Of a DNA stretch of 64,000 bases, positions 50,329-64,000 are shown one piece after another; position 1 is the first letter of the stretch; every line of letters starts with the position of its first letter. Below the pieces are notes generated by a model, which saw only the letters and a list, made by a program, of their open reading frames with translations, had not been told where the DNA came from and made no database searches. Location of the stretch: contig JAGSPU010001569.1 in NCBI GenBank assembly GCA_019321725.1, forward strand, positions 806,001 to 870,000, read 5' to 3'. The translations under genes and the position numbers were made by a program. The stretch comes from Paulownia fortunei (lineage: Eukaryota > Streptophyta > Magnoliopsida > Lamiales > Paulowniaceae).

Positions 50329-53300
50329 ATGGTGTCATTGACGCCGGATTCCCGGAAGGTGGGGACGGGAATGGCGCCGTCTCCAGCGCCGTTTTTTACG
50401 CCGCGGCCCGAAAGGAGGAGGCCCGATTCAAGAGGGTCCGATTGGAATTCGAATCGTCAGGACAAGGATAAAGAGGTCAATGTGCAGGTTTTGCTTCGAT
50501 GCAGGTGGATTATAGAGAACTTTTTCATTTTCCTATGTCGACAGTGTATTATGTTTAAAGTATCTATTTTTTAAGTTGGAAGTTCGCATTACGAGCTTTC
50601 TCAACTGCTTAGATGCACAATTTTGTCTTGATGAGCGATATCGACTTCTGAATTTTTATTGTTGAAGTTCGTTTTTGAATTTTCGTTCAGTCATGATATA
50701 GTGTTCGATCTTACTAGCAGACAAGTTTTCGCATGATCATTGAGTTGATGGTTTCCTTATGGGTACCTTATTTTTCTTATTAAATTTGAAACTTCATCTT
50801 CCTGCGTGTTAAATTAGTCAAAAACTAACAGGAAAAGGTGTTCCTGGTTGCGAAGAGAAATCAGCTTGTTTGACTTAAAGCATTCATTGCTAAACATCTG
50901 AAACTTGCGAATATGGAAAAAGAAATCTTTTTTGTTTTTAAGACTAAACAGCAATGTTTGCATCCGGGATTGGACTTAATTTTGTCAGTAGCTTAATAAT
51001 GATGCCTATATGGAACAATTTTATTTTTTTTAAAGAATAAAGTGCATTATTTGCACTTGAATTGGACTTTAAGTTATCCGTAGCTTAATAATGTTGCCTG
51101 TCAAGGGAACTGTTTGCCAATAACGCATCCTCTATTAGACATTAAAAAAATTGGCATAAATTTGGACTACAGTAACTTAGAGTTTTATTTGATTTCCGAC
51201 CTTTAGGCCATTAACTGAGGATGAGCAAAGGTTGAACGTGCCCAAGGTAATAACATGTAATGATAGCAAAAGAGAAGTCACTGTTTTGCAAAATGTTGCT
51301 AGCAAGCAAGTAGATAGAGTTTTCACCTTTGATAAGGTATGGTTTTCTATTCCATCCCATTTGTGATTGTACAACTTTGAACTTTGATATTGCACAAATT
51401 CTTATTCACATAATGATATCCTTTTTAATATTGTAAAGGTTTTTGGGCCAAAAGCACAACAACGGTCTATATATGATCAAGCTATTTCTCCAATTGTTAG
51501 TGAAGTATTAGAGGGCTTCAACTGCACGGTCTTTGCATATGGGCAGACTGGAACCGGCAAAACTTATACAATGGAGGGGGGCATGAGAAATAAGGTATAG
51601 AATTAACTTTCCCTAGGAATTGTTGATACATTTCCAAATTTTTTGTGCAAATCCAATATTGAGTTTCTTGCTGTAGGGTGGTGAATTGCCTGTTGAGGCA
51701 GGTATTATTCCTAGAGCAGTTCGCCAAATCTTTGACACCCTTGAAGCACAAAATGCTGATTACAGTATGAAAGTGACCTTTTCAGAACTCTATAATGAGG
51801 AAATAACTGACCTGCTAGCTCCAGAAGATCAGCTAAAATCTACAGAAGATAGACAAAAGAAGCCTATTTCTTTGATGGAGGATGGAAAGGGTTCTGTGAT
51901 TGTAAGAGGCCTTGAAGAGGAAGCCGTGTACAGTGCTAATGAAATTTACAGCCTTTTGGAACGAGGTGCTGCTAGAAGACGCACGGCAGACACCTTGTTG
52001 AATAAGCGGAGCAGGTATGGTTGTCTTAGATTCAATGTTGTGTGGCTTTCTCAAATAATCTAGGCAATAAATACTTCTTTTCTGTTGCAGTCGTTCACAT
52101 TCTATATTTACCATAACTGTTCACATAAAAGAAGGAACCATTGGAGATGAGGAGCTCATCAAATGTGGCAAGCTTAATCTTGTTGATTTAGCAGGATCAG
52201 AGAATATCTACCGTTCAGGTGCTCGAGAGGTAAGAATAAACCCCTGTATTTTGATGAGGAAATTGAGTGCAACTGCAACTGTTTGGAAACTTGAAGATGC
52301 CTAGACCACTTGGTTTAGGATCTTGTGTCCAAGTTAACCACAAGAACTCACGATGCTTGATAGAGATGAGATAGGAAGCTTATTTGGTGCTGCTACCTCT
52401 ATTTTTTAGTACCTATAATTTTTTTGTAAAAATCATCATCCTTTGCCAGGCTCTGGATCTAAAGTACTCGTATGGCACACTGTTCTGAAAAAAATTCAAT
52501 AATTGGAGTCGTTTAATGAATCTTTTTAACTTATGGAGTTTTAGTTATTGTGAATTGCTTGAATCTGTTCTCCAGTTAGTCTTGTGCAGTTGTTTTTCAT
52601 CCATGTCCCAGAAAAATGATTTTGCAGTTTGATCATGGATTTTACATTGGTTATGTGCCAGGACCTTGATCTGAGTACAGTTTGGGAGAGGGGGTGGGGG
52701 TTAATCTATTTCTGTATCTCTTTTGTCAGAACAAATATGACAGGGAGTTCTCCAGTAATCAGAGTGTGGTTCTGCATAAATTTGTTTTCCATGTGAAGAT
52801 TTAGTAATTGTGGCTCCAACATGTGCATTAGTGAATTCTGCATAGTTGTTTTTTACTTCACAACACTATGTGTCGAGAGAAATGAATTATAATTTTAGTT
52901 CATAATTGTCTTTTGACCCAGGACCTTGATTTTAGTATAGTAGGGTAGTATAATATAGTTCATCTGTGCTTGCTCTCTTGGTTTTCAATCAGAAGGAATG
53001 AGGAAGTGTGATAGTGATTTGACTTTTATGATCAATGCTCAGATACATGAATCATTCAAATTTCTAGTCGAAGTAAGTTTTGTGTAGCATTACTCTTAAT
53101 GTTTTGTATACCCAATATTAAATAAAATTGCTCTGCACATTACTTTTGCGCGTATGGCATACAAAAGCTTCAATTGATACCGGCTCTTTTCTGTAATTTT
53201 GTTATTCCATAAGGAGTTGAATTTCTTGAGTGAGAATGCAGCTTTTGTCTTCAGTTTGTTTATGCAAGTGCAAAGTTCTCCCACTACAGTGCTACGATAA

Positions 53301-56300
53301 GTTTTTCTGGTTCTTATTCAAGTTCACAATGAAAACCAATTTTACAGGCTCGTGCAAGAGAAGCAGGAGAAATAAATAAGAGCTTACTAACCTTGGGCCG
53401 CGTCATTAATTCATTGGTGGAGCATTCTGTTCATGTACCTTACAGGTGTGAGCAAGTATCAGTCTTTTAGTTGAGGTAGAAAAAACTACTTCCTGAATTG
53501 ACGGCGTCTTCCATGCTGTATGCAGGGATAGCAAGCTTACAAGGCTCCTAAGAGATTCATTAGGGGGGAAAACAAAGACTTGCATCATCGCGACAATCTC
53601 TCCCTCTGCTCATTGTTTGGAAGAAACATTGAGCACGCTAGACTATGCAAATCGTGCTAAAAGCATCAGAAACAAACCAGAGGTTATAGCAGTTTTCTTT
53701 GCCTAAATAAGCCTTCCTTTCCATACTTCAAATGTTTGTCACATAAGCTAAATCAAGCTAATGTTTTTGAAGGCAAACCAAAAAGTCGCCAAAGCTGTGC
53801 TGCTTAAGGATTTATATGTGGAAATAGAGAGAATGAAGCAAGGTTTCATGATTTTCTTTTTCTTTCTTTCATATGTCATAACTAATATTACTTCTAAAGC
53901 CCTTTTCTATTTTGAATCAATTCAGATATTCGAGCAGCAAGGGAAAAGAACGGTGTTTATATTCCACATCAAAGATTTCTGCAGGATGAAGCTGAAAAGA
54001 AGGTCAATATTTCCTGCAATCTCTTCTAATTCTCTCTTTAGATATTTGTCGAGAGCCAAAATATCAGGACTGTGAATTGTCAGAAGAGTAGTTTTAGCTG
54101 TTAAAGTTTTAAATATAACTGCAGTAGATTTAATGGTGGAGTTTCTGTGGTTCTCAGTCTCATTAAAGGTACCATTCCATGTGCTTTAGTTGATTTACGA
54201 CTATGATGGACTCCGTGTATTCACTAGTTTTTTAGAATGAAATCAAGCTTAATCGATTGTTTAGGATATGTATCAAAAACCACAAAGAAGTTATTTGCCT
54301 TTGAGAATTTAATTTTTCCGAATCTTATGGTGATGTGCAAATCTTGCAGGCAAAAAATGAGAGGATAGAACAATTAGAGAGTGATCTTAATGTGAGCGAG
54401 AAGGTAATCCTTGCTTGTTTCTCGTTTAACTTTTTCTGATAATTTTTTTGTCTAACTTTTGTTTACTTTCACAGCAACTTGAAAAATTTCGTGAGCTTTA
54501 TCTTAGTGAACAAGAAGAGAAATTGAATGTCGAGAGTGAGCTTAAAGACTGCAAGGTACTAGAGAAGATTCATAGAAAGATATTCTACTTTGTGGACATT
54601 TGTAATTATTCATATGATCATGCAAATTTCTTCAGAAAAATCTAGAAACAACAAATAAAAGCTTGGAAGATCTTCAAGTGAATTATAAGATAGCTCTTTC
54701 AGTACTGAAGGAAAAGGAGTCTCACATCTCCAAACTGCAATATTCAGGTAGGAGCAATTTTCATTAGCACCAGGCCTGTCTGTAATCCACTTCTCAAATA
54801 TTGAAGCAAACTTTAATTTTTCATTATACAGAGAGTAGTCTGATTGATTGTGCAAAAGTTGCGGGTCAACTTACAAGATGCATCTGAGGATATTTCTGCT
54901 CTTTTTGGAAAAATAGGTATTCATGTTTTCTTTTTGAATTGTTTTTGTATGCTCGTAATCTTTTTATCTGTTGATTTACTCTTGCGGGGTCTATATTATT
55001 ATTCATTCACTGTAAGGTGTACTTTTGTGCAAGTTATCCATGGTCCATTTCCCCATAAAAATTGGATGTGTTAAAAATAGATCATAAATTCCTTGCAGAT
55101 CGTAAAGACAAATTGGAAAGAGAAAATCAAAGTATTCTCTTTATGTTTGGAGTACAGCTTGACCAAAATTTGAAAGACCTTCACAAGATCATTCTGAGAT
55201 CTGTATCCAAGCAAGAACAACAGCTGAGATGTGTTGAAGAGTGCATCAGCACATTTCTTGCTAGTAAATATGAAGTAAGATATGTTGCAATTTGAAATTT
55301 AGCAATAGTTTAAGTTTGTCAAGAGGCTGATACGTTTGCATGTTTACTTGTACATAAGTCAAACGAGGCCATGGAAGCAAAAGTAAAGAAATTGTTAGAG
55401 ACCTATACTTCAGGAACCCTGAACCTGAAGAAGCTTACGGATGCACTGCAGATGAAAGCATCTTCTGATCTGGAGGAAATGACATCTATGGTATCAGTCC
55501 AAGCAACTGCAGTTGAGAATGTATGGAGTTGGTACAATTGAACTTGGATTTATTCTCATCAATGTTTTGGTGTAAGTGTCATCTAATTGCCTAAGATATG
55601 GTGTTTTGTTGTGTGCAGTTCTTCAAAATTGCATCCTTGGAGGCCAAGGAAGTCATTTCTGACATTCAGAACTCCCTGAATGAACAACAAAAATTGTTGG
55701 CTTTCTCTGCCCAACAACAAGCAGAGGTTTGCAGGATACTTTCTAAATAGTTCCTCATTCCTGTCTTGCAAAAACTTCAAACTTACTTCTTTAATGTATC
55801 TTAGGGACTAAGACGGAGTCTAGTCTCAGCACAAGTGATATCAAGTGCAGCCATCAATTTTTCAAATGACCTCCACCGGCGAGCTTCTGAACTTATGAAA
55901 CATCTTGAACAAAGCCAAACCCAAAAATCCCTCAGACTACAAAATTTTGAAAAGATGTTCAAGGTCAGGTGGAAAAGAAATTTTGATGCAGATTGACTGT
56001 TTTCAATGTGAAGTTCACCTTACCATTTGTTCTGTTGCAATAGGAAGAGGCTTTTAGAGAAGAAAAATTAGCAATGGAAAAAATAGCAGTGATATTATCA
56101 ACTCTAACAGCTAGAAAAACTGATATGGTAAGTTCATCAATTTTTTTTTTCTTGTGTCAATAGTATTTTGGCATATATTGCTCGCAACATTTGATGCTTG
56201 GAATATACAAAAATTCAGGTATCTAAGGCTTCAAAAAGCTTCGAAGACTCTACCGTTCAAGAAAGCAAGAGATTGATGCTAGAGTTGTCCAACATGCAGC

Positions 56301-57717
56301 AAGTCTTAACTTCAGAAATGATGGAGTTAAACGATTATGCAGAGAAGGCCAAAGATCACTATGTGGATGGAACATTCTCATCAACTGAATGCAGAGTTAC
56401 AATAGAAAATTTGTTGCAGGAATGGTAATTAGTTTCTCTTCTATATCTTGAATTTTGGACTCTTTTGGTTTAGACATGTTAATTGATCTTATATCACGAA
56501 GATATTTTTTGAGTGAAGGTTTTGCTCAACATAATGATGACTTTTGCTCAAAAGATCTTGAAGAATACTGCAAACCAATAAACTAATTGCATTAAGGGAA
56601 ATTAGAGTAATTGTAGTCAGAGAAGGCAGCTGTTAGATAGGAAAGATAATATAGAGTTTGTAATGATCGCTTCAAATTATCACATAGTTTTAAGTAACTA
56701 TGTTATTTGACGTTGGTGGAATCTTAAGATTGGTTTAAAGAATAGGAATGTAACTCTACTTTTTCTGTATGTGCAGTGTTGAAAAGGTGGATTGGTCTGG
56801 TCAACAGTGGCAAAATGCACAATTAGGCATCAGCCATCTTGCTAAGAATGGTCTTGGTGACATAAGCTCCGCTGTGAGGTAAGTTTACTGAATTTGGTTT
56901 GGTGAATGGCATTACCATTGTTATCTTACTTATTTGTCATCTACTTCTCTTCTTGGCAGGACAAAAATTCTTGAAACTCGTTCCATAAATGACAACCTTG
57001 TTTCCACTTCCTCATGTATGGGTGCAGAATTTGATTCCCGCATTAATGATTTAATGACGTCTATAAATGGTAATTGATTTTATTACAATGTTGCTGTTTT
57101 TCTCTAAAGTTCCAAATGTAGGCGACGTAACTAGACAAATTGTGTGTTTGCAGAGTCTTTAGTGTTAGACAAGGCAAATAATAAGGACATAAGCAAGATA
57201 ACTATGACCAGCTTGGATCAGCTCAAGTCAATAAGAGTGAACCATAGTGAACACATATCAGATATCCGCAACAGATCAGACCAGTGCATTCATAAAGATT
57301 ACTTGGTAAGCATTTCTACATTGTAGAACTTACACGTGTTTATAGAGTCCACAAGAATTTTTTTCTCAAGGTGTACAAAGAGAATGCTTACAGCTTCTTT
57401 GGGGCTTTGAACTACATTGCTAGAAACAAAATGCTTACCCTTTTAACTGCCTTCACATGCAAAATTGAGCTGATTGGGGTCGATGATTAGGAACTGAATT
57501 ATTTAATTTTCATCATAAACAGGTTGAGCAGAACACCAATGTGACTCCTAAGAAGCGAGTAGTCCCAATTCCCAGCTTGGAGTCCATAGAGGAGATGAGA
57601 ACTCTCATATCTGATGTATCAACCAAGAATCATAGATCAAAATGGGAAAACACTGATAACAAGATTTTGCAGGATCAACAAAGAACTCCTTTTCTGGATG
57701 TCAATGGAGTAATATAA
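50329..57717 (+). CDS. KIN5B: Kinesin-5 motor (KIN-5B), 23 exons
   Basis: This is a BimC/Eg5-type plus-end motor that slides antiparallel microtubules in the spindle and phragmoplast. Exons: 50329-50504, 51207-51336, 51439-51594, 51677-52014, 52091-52229, 53348-53445, 53526-53682, 53773-53842, 53926-54002, 54350-54403, 54475-54555, 54636-54747, 54832-54916, 55099-55274, 55359-55520, 55619-55726, 55805-55963, 56044-56127, 56219-56424, 56777-56878, 56960-57069, 57154-57305, 57523-57717. It would be about 1042 residues. The N-terminal motor has P-loop GQTGTGKT, switch I NKRSSRSHS, switch [11 protein letters not shown] and [11 protein letters not shown] long coiled-coil stalk follows, then a BimC-type tail ([18 protein letters not shown]) with a possible CDK site. 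The N-terminus (IPSPAPF-like, RRRPDS) is nearest Arabidopsis KIN-5B. Exon 13 has a frame break near 54862: phase demands two more bases, or one fewer, between CAK and LRVNL. Confidence 0.93.
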
Positions 57718-58806
57718 ATAATACTGTTCAAGGCCAATGTATCAGCAGTCATGGTTGTTGTAGTTTGATACATCCTCAATGCTATCCTTAGTACACTCAT
57801 CAACTGATGAGTAACATACCGATACATCTGCTTAGGACGGAGGAAAAAATGCTGGAGGCAAAGGAATTTGCTTTTAAGCTGTATTCCATTTTCCAATTAA
57901 GCTGTGATGTATGGTTTGATTTGTATGCTTAAACTTGCATTATTCCATGATAACATTGTCAGGCACTTCTTATTTTGTGATTCACTAAGCAGACTTTTTC
58001 AGCACATGGTACAGAAGGGAAGCTGGACTTTAGTAGCTTAATTTCAGACATATCAACTGTCGGGAAACTTAGGATCACTAGGCATTTAATTAGAAATTAT
58101 TTTTCTTTTATATGCAATCAGAAATTGCATTTCTTGGTATTCCTTCATTGTGTGTGTGTGTGTGTTTAAGATTTGGTCATTAACTGTGCCTCATTATGTT
58201 CTAGTAGTAATGGGACCTTATTGAAAATGAAAAATTCTTTTACATATATGATAATTTTAAGCAGCAATTTAATTATTTTCTTATAAAAAATAGCAGAGAA
58301 AAAGTAATTATATTAATAACTTTCTCACTCCAAACATAACCAAACTCCACTTGGGGAAAGTAATTATATATAGTTGCATCACTCGATTAAACAAAACAAT
58401 ACTGTTACTATCTAATTAGGTAACTGAATGGCACACATGATTTAATTGAATAATTCATGGTCCCTCTAACCCTGCAGAAGACCATGGCACTAACCATGAC
58501 CAAGTCTAATAAAAATGCTGATTAGTTATCTGAATAAACATTAAGGCATAGATCAGTATCTATTATATCTATAATCTGATGCCTATAGGCTGCTTATTTT
58601 AATTAAATAAATAAAGCTTTCTTGGAACATGATTGTTTTTTCATTATTATTTTTTAAACCCGAAAAGAAAGTAGGTATAAAGTTGGTCTCTCCCCTTATA
58701 CTAATATATAACAATACATATTGGGTAAAAAGTTTAGATTTTAACCAAACGGTCTTTATCAACCATTTGCTGGCTCTTATAGGTAACACAATACATTTTT
58801 GCAGGA

Positions 58807-58878
58807 ATGTCATTTATCTTAAAGATAAACTTTTAGTTATTTATGTCATTTATCTTAAAGATAAACTTTTAGCTATTT
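58807..58878. repeat. 36-bp tandem duplication containing a palindrome
   Basis: The unit at 58807-58842 is repeated at 58843-58878 with one or two changes. Each copy contains TTTATCTTAAAGATAAA, a perfect inverted repeat around one central base. Confidence 0.9.
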
Positions 58879-60224
58879 CACCTTTATCTTTATTTTTTGT
58901 GGTAATAATATAACCCCTTCTTGTACCCAAAGTTTATAAATTATACGCTAATGAGATTGAAAATTAAATTCTTACCAATTTTATGTTAATACTTTGTTCG
59001 AAGTAGCTGTATCTTAGCAAGAGTGTTATCTTGTGGGTGCTAACGTTGTTATAAAGTTTAAAGTTACAAGAGTTAATGAAGGTAAATAATAATACTTTTA
59101 AACCATCAAAATTTAATAAAATGTATATGATGATAGTCAATGTAATAGTCGAACTTGTTCATGGACTCAATTTTAAGTTCAAGTCCAACTTATTTTTTGA
59201 TGGGTTTAAATTTATTTAAATAGAACCCGACCCGTAAAAATTTATGACCAGTTTAAGCACCGCAAAAAAATCTAATTTACCATCACATTCAATTGAAAAA
59301 ATACTAGGGAAAATTGCAGTTCCCTCAATATTACATTTCCCACTTGGCTTAATAAATTGAGTCAATTCCAACAATAATTAAATCATACTCTGCATATGCA
59401 TCCACTCAGCATAGCATAATATAATAATGGCCACTATATCTTTGGCCAACCAATTGGAAGAATGTCAACCATTAGGGTTGATTCAACATCATATATTTCT
59501 GATATATATATATATATATATATTTCTGATTATGGGTAATTAATATTCTGCTCAATAATCTTAGGTAAGAATTGGGGTTGAAAGGCTGACAAGAGAAGTC
59601 CTATTGGTGGTTCAATTGTTATTTCCATTAAATTTTGATCATATAATTAATTAATTACCTACAATTGGATTTTAGCTTGAAGAAGCATCACATGGGGCTC
59701 TCTACAAGTACCTCAATCCAGACATTTTTACTTAAAAGTCAACCTTCCTTTTTTCACGTTAATTAATGAAAATACAAACAAAATTTGGCTGTCATTCGTA
59801 TTGACTAAAGTTAGCCAATTAGGAGCGGTATAATTTGACAAAGTACAATTCCTAATTAATATTGCATATGGTGCAAGGTTTATTGCATGTGCCAAAGCTT
59901 AAATTTACATCACAATTATGTGTCGCATTAGTACTTCTTGTCTAAATTATTATACACTATAAAAATGCTCGAATCATGGTAATAAATTTTCCGTAGCAAA
60001 GGAAGGAAATAAAAATCTCAAACCAAAAGTAGATAAATAATGATATAGAGATGCCAAACCTAAGTCATCAATCACGATGACATTTTTTTTAAATAATAAT
60101 TATATCATTACATAGAATATCAATTAATAATTAATTTAATATATTTATTTATTCAATAGACCTATCCGATGATTTATATAGTTATATTCTTAGATGTTCC
60201 GACTCTTGCGTAGCAAGTCTTATT

Positions 60225-60408
60225 GAATCAATATGAGATAACAAGCTCATATTCATACAAGTGAGATACATACTTAGAGTTTTTGTGGACTTGAATTCAA
60301 AGTCTTATACTTTTTCTAATGAATATAGATAAAAAGCTTATATGCATACAAATGAAATATATATTTAGAATTTTTGTAAAATTTAAACTCAAAATATTAT
60401 ACTTATAG
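60225..60408. repeat. Diverged tandem repeat, period about 92 bp
   Basis: Two units share the order AAGCTxATAT-CATACAA-TGAxATA-TTAGA-TTTTTGT-CTCAAA/TTCAAA-TATAC. They differ at many positions, so this is an old duplication, perhaps inside a decayed transposon. Confidence 0.6.
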
Positions 60409-63400
60409 AATTTTGAAACTTCAAATACTCTGTTATACCAGGACCTCGTCAGCACAATTACATTGATTTTAAACTCTTTTAATTAGCAAATGAATACACA
60501 ATTTTGTAGGGCTTGGAATTAGGTATGAGTTGGGACATTAAACTTTTAAAATAGAACAAACAACTCTCAGTTAATTTAATTATGACCAAGTTCTCTTATT
60601 ATACTCACGTTTCAAAAGCAACTTTACTACTAATTTGCTAAGTTGGTCCCCAACGAGCTTCGTCACGGGTGGAAAGTTGAACTTAATTAAGCCAAAAAAA
60701 AAAAAAAAAGAACTATTGAATAATTGCTGTGCTTCTCCTTCAAACTGGGAGGTCTCTTTCTGCTGAAATCACTGATTACATGCATAATAAGAGCTTATAA
60801 TCCCATTCCCAGAATCGTCTTTTTCGTTAATTATGTAATTAACATTAGCTGCTTTATTCGTTAGTTACGTGAAACATGTTGTAAGAAAAGAAAATATGAT
60901 CTCTTTACGTCATGGCTTAGCTAATTCAATAATCACTAATTGTTTAATTTTTCTTCTTCTTCTTCTTAAAGTAGCGTCTTTTTCCTAAATCAGATGACTC
61001 CAAAGAAGAAATCAAACCGTTTCTGCCTATTTTGGAAGATTCCATTGAACAATTTTTTGTTTTTTAATTTTTTTTTGGTGAAACAGGAGATTTAAATTAT
61101 TCAATATAATAACATAAACACGACTTTGCTATCTTTGATGTGATGATTGATGTTGATATTCACGATCTCTCAATTACTTTTGAAGCCATGTTATGTTATG
61201 TTTGCCAATCATTGTTACAACTAATGTTACTTGTATTGACATATGCTTTCTGAATAGAATAACTAAAGCCAAAATGCAGCCACTTATGAATTTTAACTTA
61301 AAAAATTGAGCAATCATGAACTCACTTGAATGAATAAAAATTTAGTAGCACGAAACTTTACATATACTATGCTAATGATTTGGGTTCACAAAGTTATAGT
61401 GTGTGTGTGTGCGCGCGTGTTGAGTGTGCACATTAATTATTGCAACTACAACTAAGAAGTGACTCCATTTTGATTGAAGTAATGATTTTTTGAAAAAATA
61501 AAACATAGATCGTTTTTTAAAATATAATTCGAATTCACTTATTAAATAAATATTTATCCATATTTATTTGAAGTCGAACATTTCATTACACATCTTGATT
61601 TGAATTGAAATTCAAGTATTGATCTTCTTTCATGTTTGGATCGACAATCTTACTATTAATTTAGAAGACGATCAATTTTCCCTCAGATGAAAAATAAAAA
61701 CGTCAATTCTTTGGTGACCTACCATAGATATATATACATTGTTATATATTTGTGTGTAGATCATTTGCTTCATAAAAAAAAAAAAAAAGGAATAAAAAAA
61801 TGACCATTTGGCTCTAAATGCTACCAGCACTATGCTTTTGGTGGTCTTTGATCTTTTCTCTTCTTGTGGGGTTTAAAACCCTGGTGGCAATTAAATGACT
61901 GCTTCACTCTAAGCATATAAATAACATAGATATAATAATTGGTGGATTTGGACTGGATTGTTTTCCCTTAAATATGTTAAGAGTGAACAACTTTAAGCAT
62001 TTTTATTTATTTTTATTTTTATTTTTATTTTTCGTTTTTCCCTTGCAAATGTTATTTTTTGAAGAATATGATACCCTAGGAGTGTTTTACATTTGATTCA
62101 TTAATTGAGAGAAAAATACTTAAGTGGTATAATAAAATTTATGATATTGCAACTATTTCAATAGTTGATGAAATAAAAACATCCGGTGATTTAAATGTCA
62201 AACTGCAAGATTAAGTTTGTGACAGATTATAGAGATTGTTATGCTATGTGGTTATAAAAGGATATAAATGTCCATTTTCGATGTGTTACTAAAAGCTACG
62301 CATTATGATATTTTTTAAAAAAATATTGCTTGCAAACTTATGCAAAAAAAAAAAAAAAAAGTTTACAAATTTGAAACTTATGAAAACATTTTTTTTTTTT
62401 TTAATTTATAAAGACCACCATTAAGTACCCATTTATTTAAATAAGAAAAAACTTGTAGAATTTGCGCCCTTGTTTTGGTCGACCTTAATGTCGATTTTAT
62501 TTATTTATTTATTTTAAAAGAGATGCCGACCTTGATGTATATAAATATTGGTGATAAACTGACACAAAAGCAATTTAGATTATTTTTAAATTAAATTTTC
62601 CCCCAAAAAAAGGATTATTATATTTTACATTGCTGCAGTTGGTGCATGCATAATTTAAATAAAGCAAACCATAGACGAGTGGGGTAAGAAATTTGTGCAT
62701 ATTATAGTGATGTAGAACGCTAGTAATTGAACCATTCCAACCAATAATCTTTTGTTTCCGATGGACGAGACAACCCTTGACGCACCATCTCACCATCTCT
62801 AATTAGCCGATCCTAAAAATATATTTATGGTCAGTATTTTCCATTTAATATGGCCTGGCCTGATTAAGTCATCTACTAATAGACTATGTACTCTCTGCCA
62901 CAAAATATTTTTTTCATTATAAAATAAATATGTCACGCTCTCGCTCGTCTGTGCAACCATAGTTCTTGTTACTTTCTAGAATTTTATTAATTAATAAGTT
63001 ATTTAAAAAAAAATTGTTATTGTTATATGTTGTGTTCATGTCAAGATCGAGCGGTATGGTTTAAAAATAATTATGTTTGGATGTGTTTTGAAAAAATAGT
63101 TTGAAAAATATATTTTGAGTGAATGATTTTGAAAATAAAAGTAATATTTGTTTGTGTTTTTGGGTGGGGACAATTTGTACACGGTACCAATTGTGTATGT
63201 AACGTAGGATTGTGTTGGGTAAATAGTATCATATCAGTACTTTTAAATATTATATATTATATTTTTAAATATAAAAATACATTAAAATATAATATATATT
63301 TATAATAATATAATAATTAATTAATATAATGATTGTGTGTATAGTGAGTTCTTATTTATTTTGGAAGAGTAATAAATTTATTTTAGAAGAATAAATGAAA

Positions 63401-64000
63401 CAAATATAATCTTACTCTGACAGAAAATATATATATATATATATATATATTGGCGGATGGCATCCAAAATAGGCCAAATGATTGTCATCCCCATAACATT
63501 ATAGCAAAAGACCATAAAAACCATGTTAATCATCTATCCTGAGGAGAATTCTCCTGAAATTTGGTGCCAATGGTACACTCAAAATTCATTGATTACATTT
63601 CATTAAGCAAGCGATGAAATTTTGGAAATTCAAAAATGCGAAAATTATAAGTAGGGAACGTTAAATTCTTTAATAATAATTAACAAGCATGATTTGAGTT
63701 TAGCATTTATCCTTTCTTATTCATCCATGAAAATACCAATGACAAAACATGTCCTTTTTCTCATAGATAAACAATATTCATCATTGATTATACTTAAAAC
63801 CTATCTTTTCACTAGTTTATAATTTGAAGATTTGAATAATTTTTATTTTCCGCAGTTATACAATGTAGCACTATTATAAATAATTAATCCTAACAATATT
63901 AATAATTAAAAACTCAAAAGACATTTATTTCAATAATTTCAAAAATATATGTAGTTATAAATAATTATCTTATGATTCACTCTTTGAGAAACTCTTTTCA

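Larger units (their letters stand above)
41697..50762 (+). repeat. Tandem segmental duplication, unit B (retained copy)
   Basis: This unit starts 7541 bases after unit A at the same sequence and continues to where the alignment fades in KIN-5B intron 1. It is longer than unit A mainly because about 2 kb of AT-rich sequence lies between 41770 and 44220, against about 390 bases in unit A (34235-34624). It contains the full-length DAPF gene and the real KIN-5B promoter and exon 1. Confidence 0.88.
57718..64000. other. AT-rich gene desert with microsatellites
   Basis: After about 250 bases of KIN-5B 3' UTR no gene is supported to the window end. Visible elements are (GT)n at about 58150-58165, a 36-bp tandem duplication (58807-58878), (AT)n at about 59500-59522, a 92-bp degenerate repeat (60225-60408), (TTC)n at about 60953-60967, (GT)n(GC)n at about 61399-61420, TTTTA repeats at about 62000-62035 and (AT)n at about 63428-63450. 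Open frames here are short and lack recognisable content. Confidence 0.6.

Noticed and set aside
57718..64000. Search by eye for microRNA precursors, tRNAs or small peptides in the right-hand desert
   Set aside because: No familiar miRNA, tRNA or conserved peptide sequence was seen. The open frames are AT-driven and short. Covariance and small-RNA data would be needed to do better.

Overview
The window is nuclear DNA from a flowering plant, most likely a core eudicot; I cannot name the species. The evidence is GT-AG split genes whose products match well-known plant families, AT-rich intergenic DNA full of microsatellites and small repeats, and plant promoter motifs (site II TGGGCY, G-box, telo-box, MSA). 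There is no operon structure, CRISPR array or recognisable RNA gene. About 60% is non-coding.

Layout. 2.2-3.3 kb (-): SLOW GREEN 1-like chloroplast TPR protein. 3.3-7.4 kb: AT-rich, repeat-bearing. 7.4-8.2 kb (-): a small protein of the plant-only A_thal_3526 family. 8.2-12.3 kb: promoter, AT-rich spacer and the kinase 3' flank. 12.3-19.5 kb (-): a 12-exon LAMMER-type AFC2 kinase, divergent from the ribosomal protein gene RPL23A (21.0-23.2 kb, +). 24.3-25.8 kb (-): an intronless E-class PPR protein. 27.9-29.5 kb (+): a three-exon F-box/LRR protein. 29.5-34.2 kb: gene desert. 34.2-50.8 kb: a tandem segmental duplication. Each unit holds a diaminopimelate epimerase gene (DAPF, lysine synthesis) followed by the promoter and first exon of a kinesin-5 gene. 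Unit A (34.16-41.6 kb) is decaying. Unit B (41.70-50.8 kb) holds the better DAPF copy and runs into the full 23-exon KIN-5B gene, which ends at 57.7 kb. 57.7-64 kb: gene desert.

Functionally these are unrelated plant genes: plastid biogenesis (SG1), splicing-factor phosphorylation (AFC2), translation (RPL23A), organelle RNA processing (PPR), protein turnover (F-box), lysine synthesis (DAPF) and mitotic spindle assembly (KIN-5B).

Two results stand out. First, the DAPF/KIN-5B duplication shows asymmetric decay: unit A has lost the DAPF transit-peptide exon, two predicted substrate-binding residues, three site II promoter motifs, the kinesin start context and both kinesin MSA cores. Second, at least eight small reading-frame breaks fall in six otherwise conserved genes. 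Most can be placed in short homopolymers and several are independently confirmed by exon phase. This looks more like consensus error than biology and should be settled before any of these genes is called dead. I found no convincing undescribed system; the duplicated cassette is the most distinctive feature.
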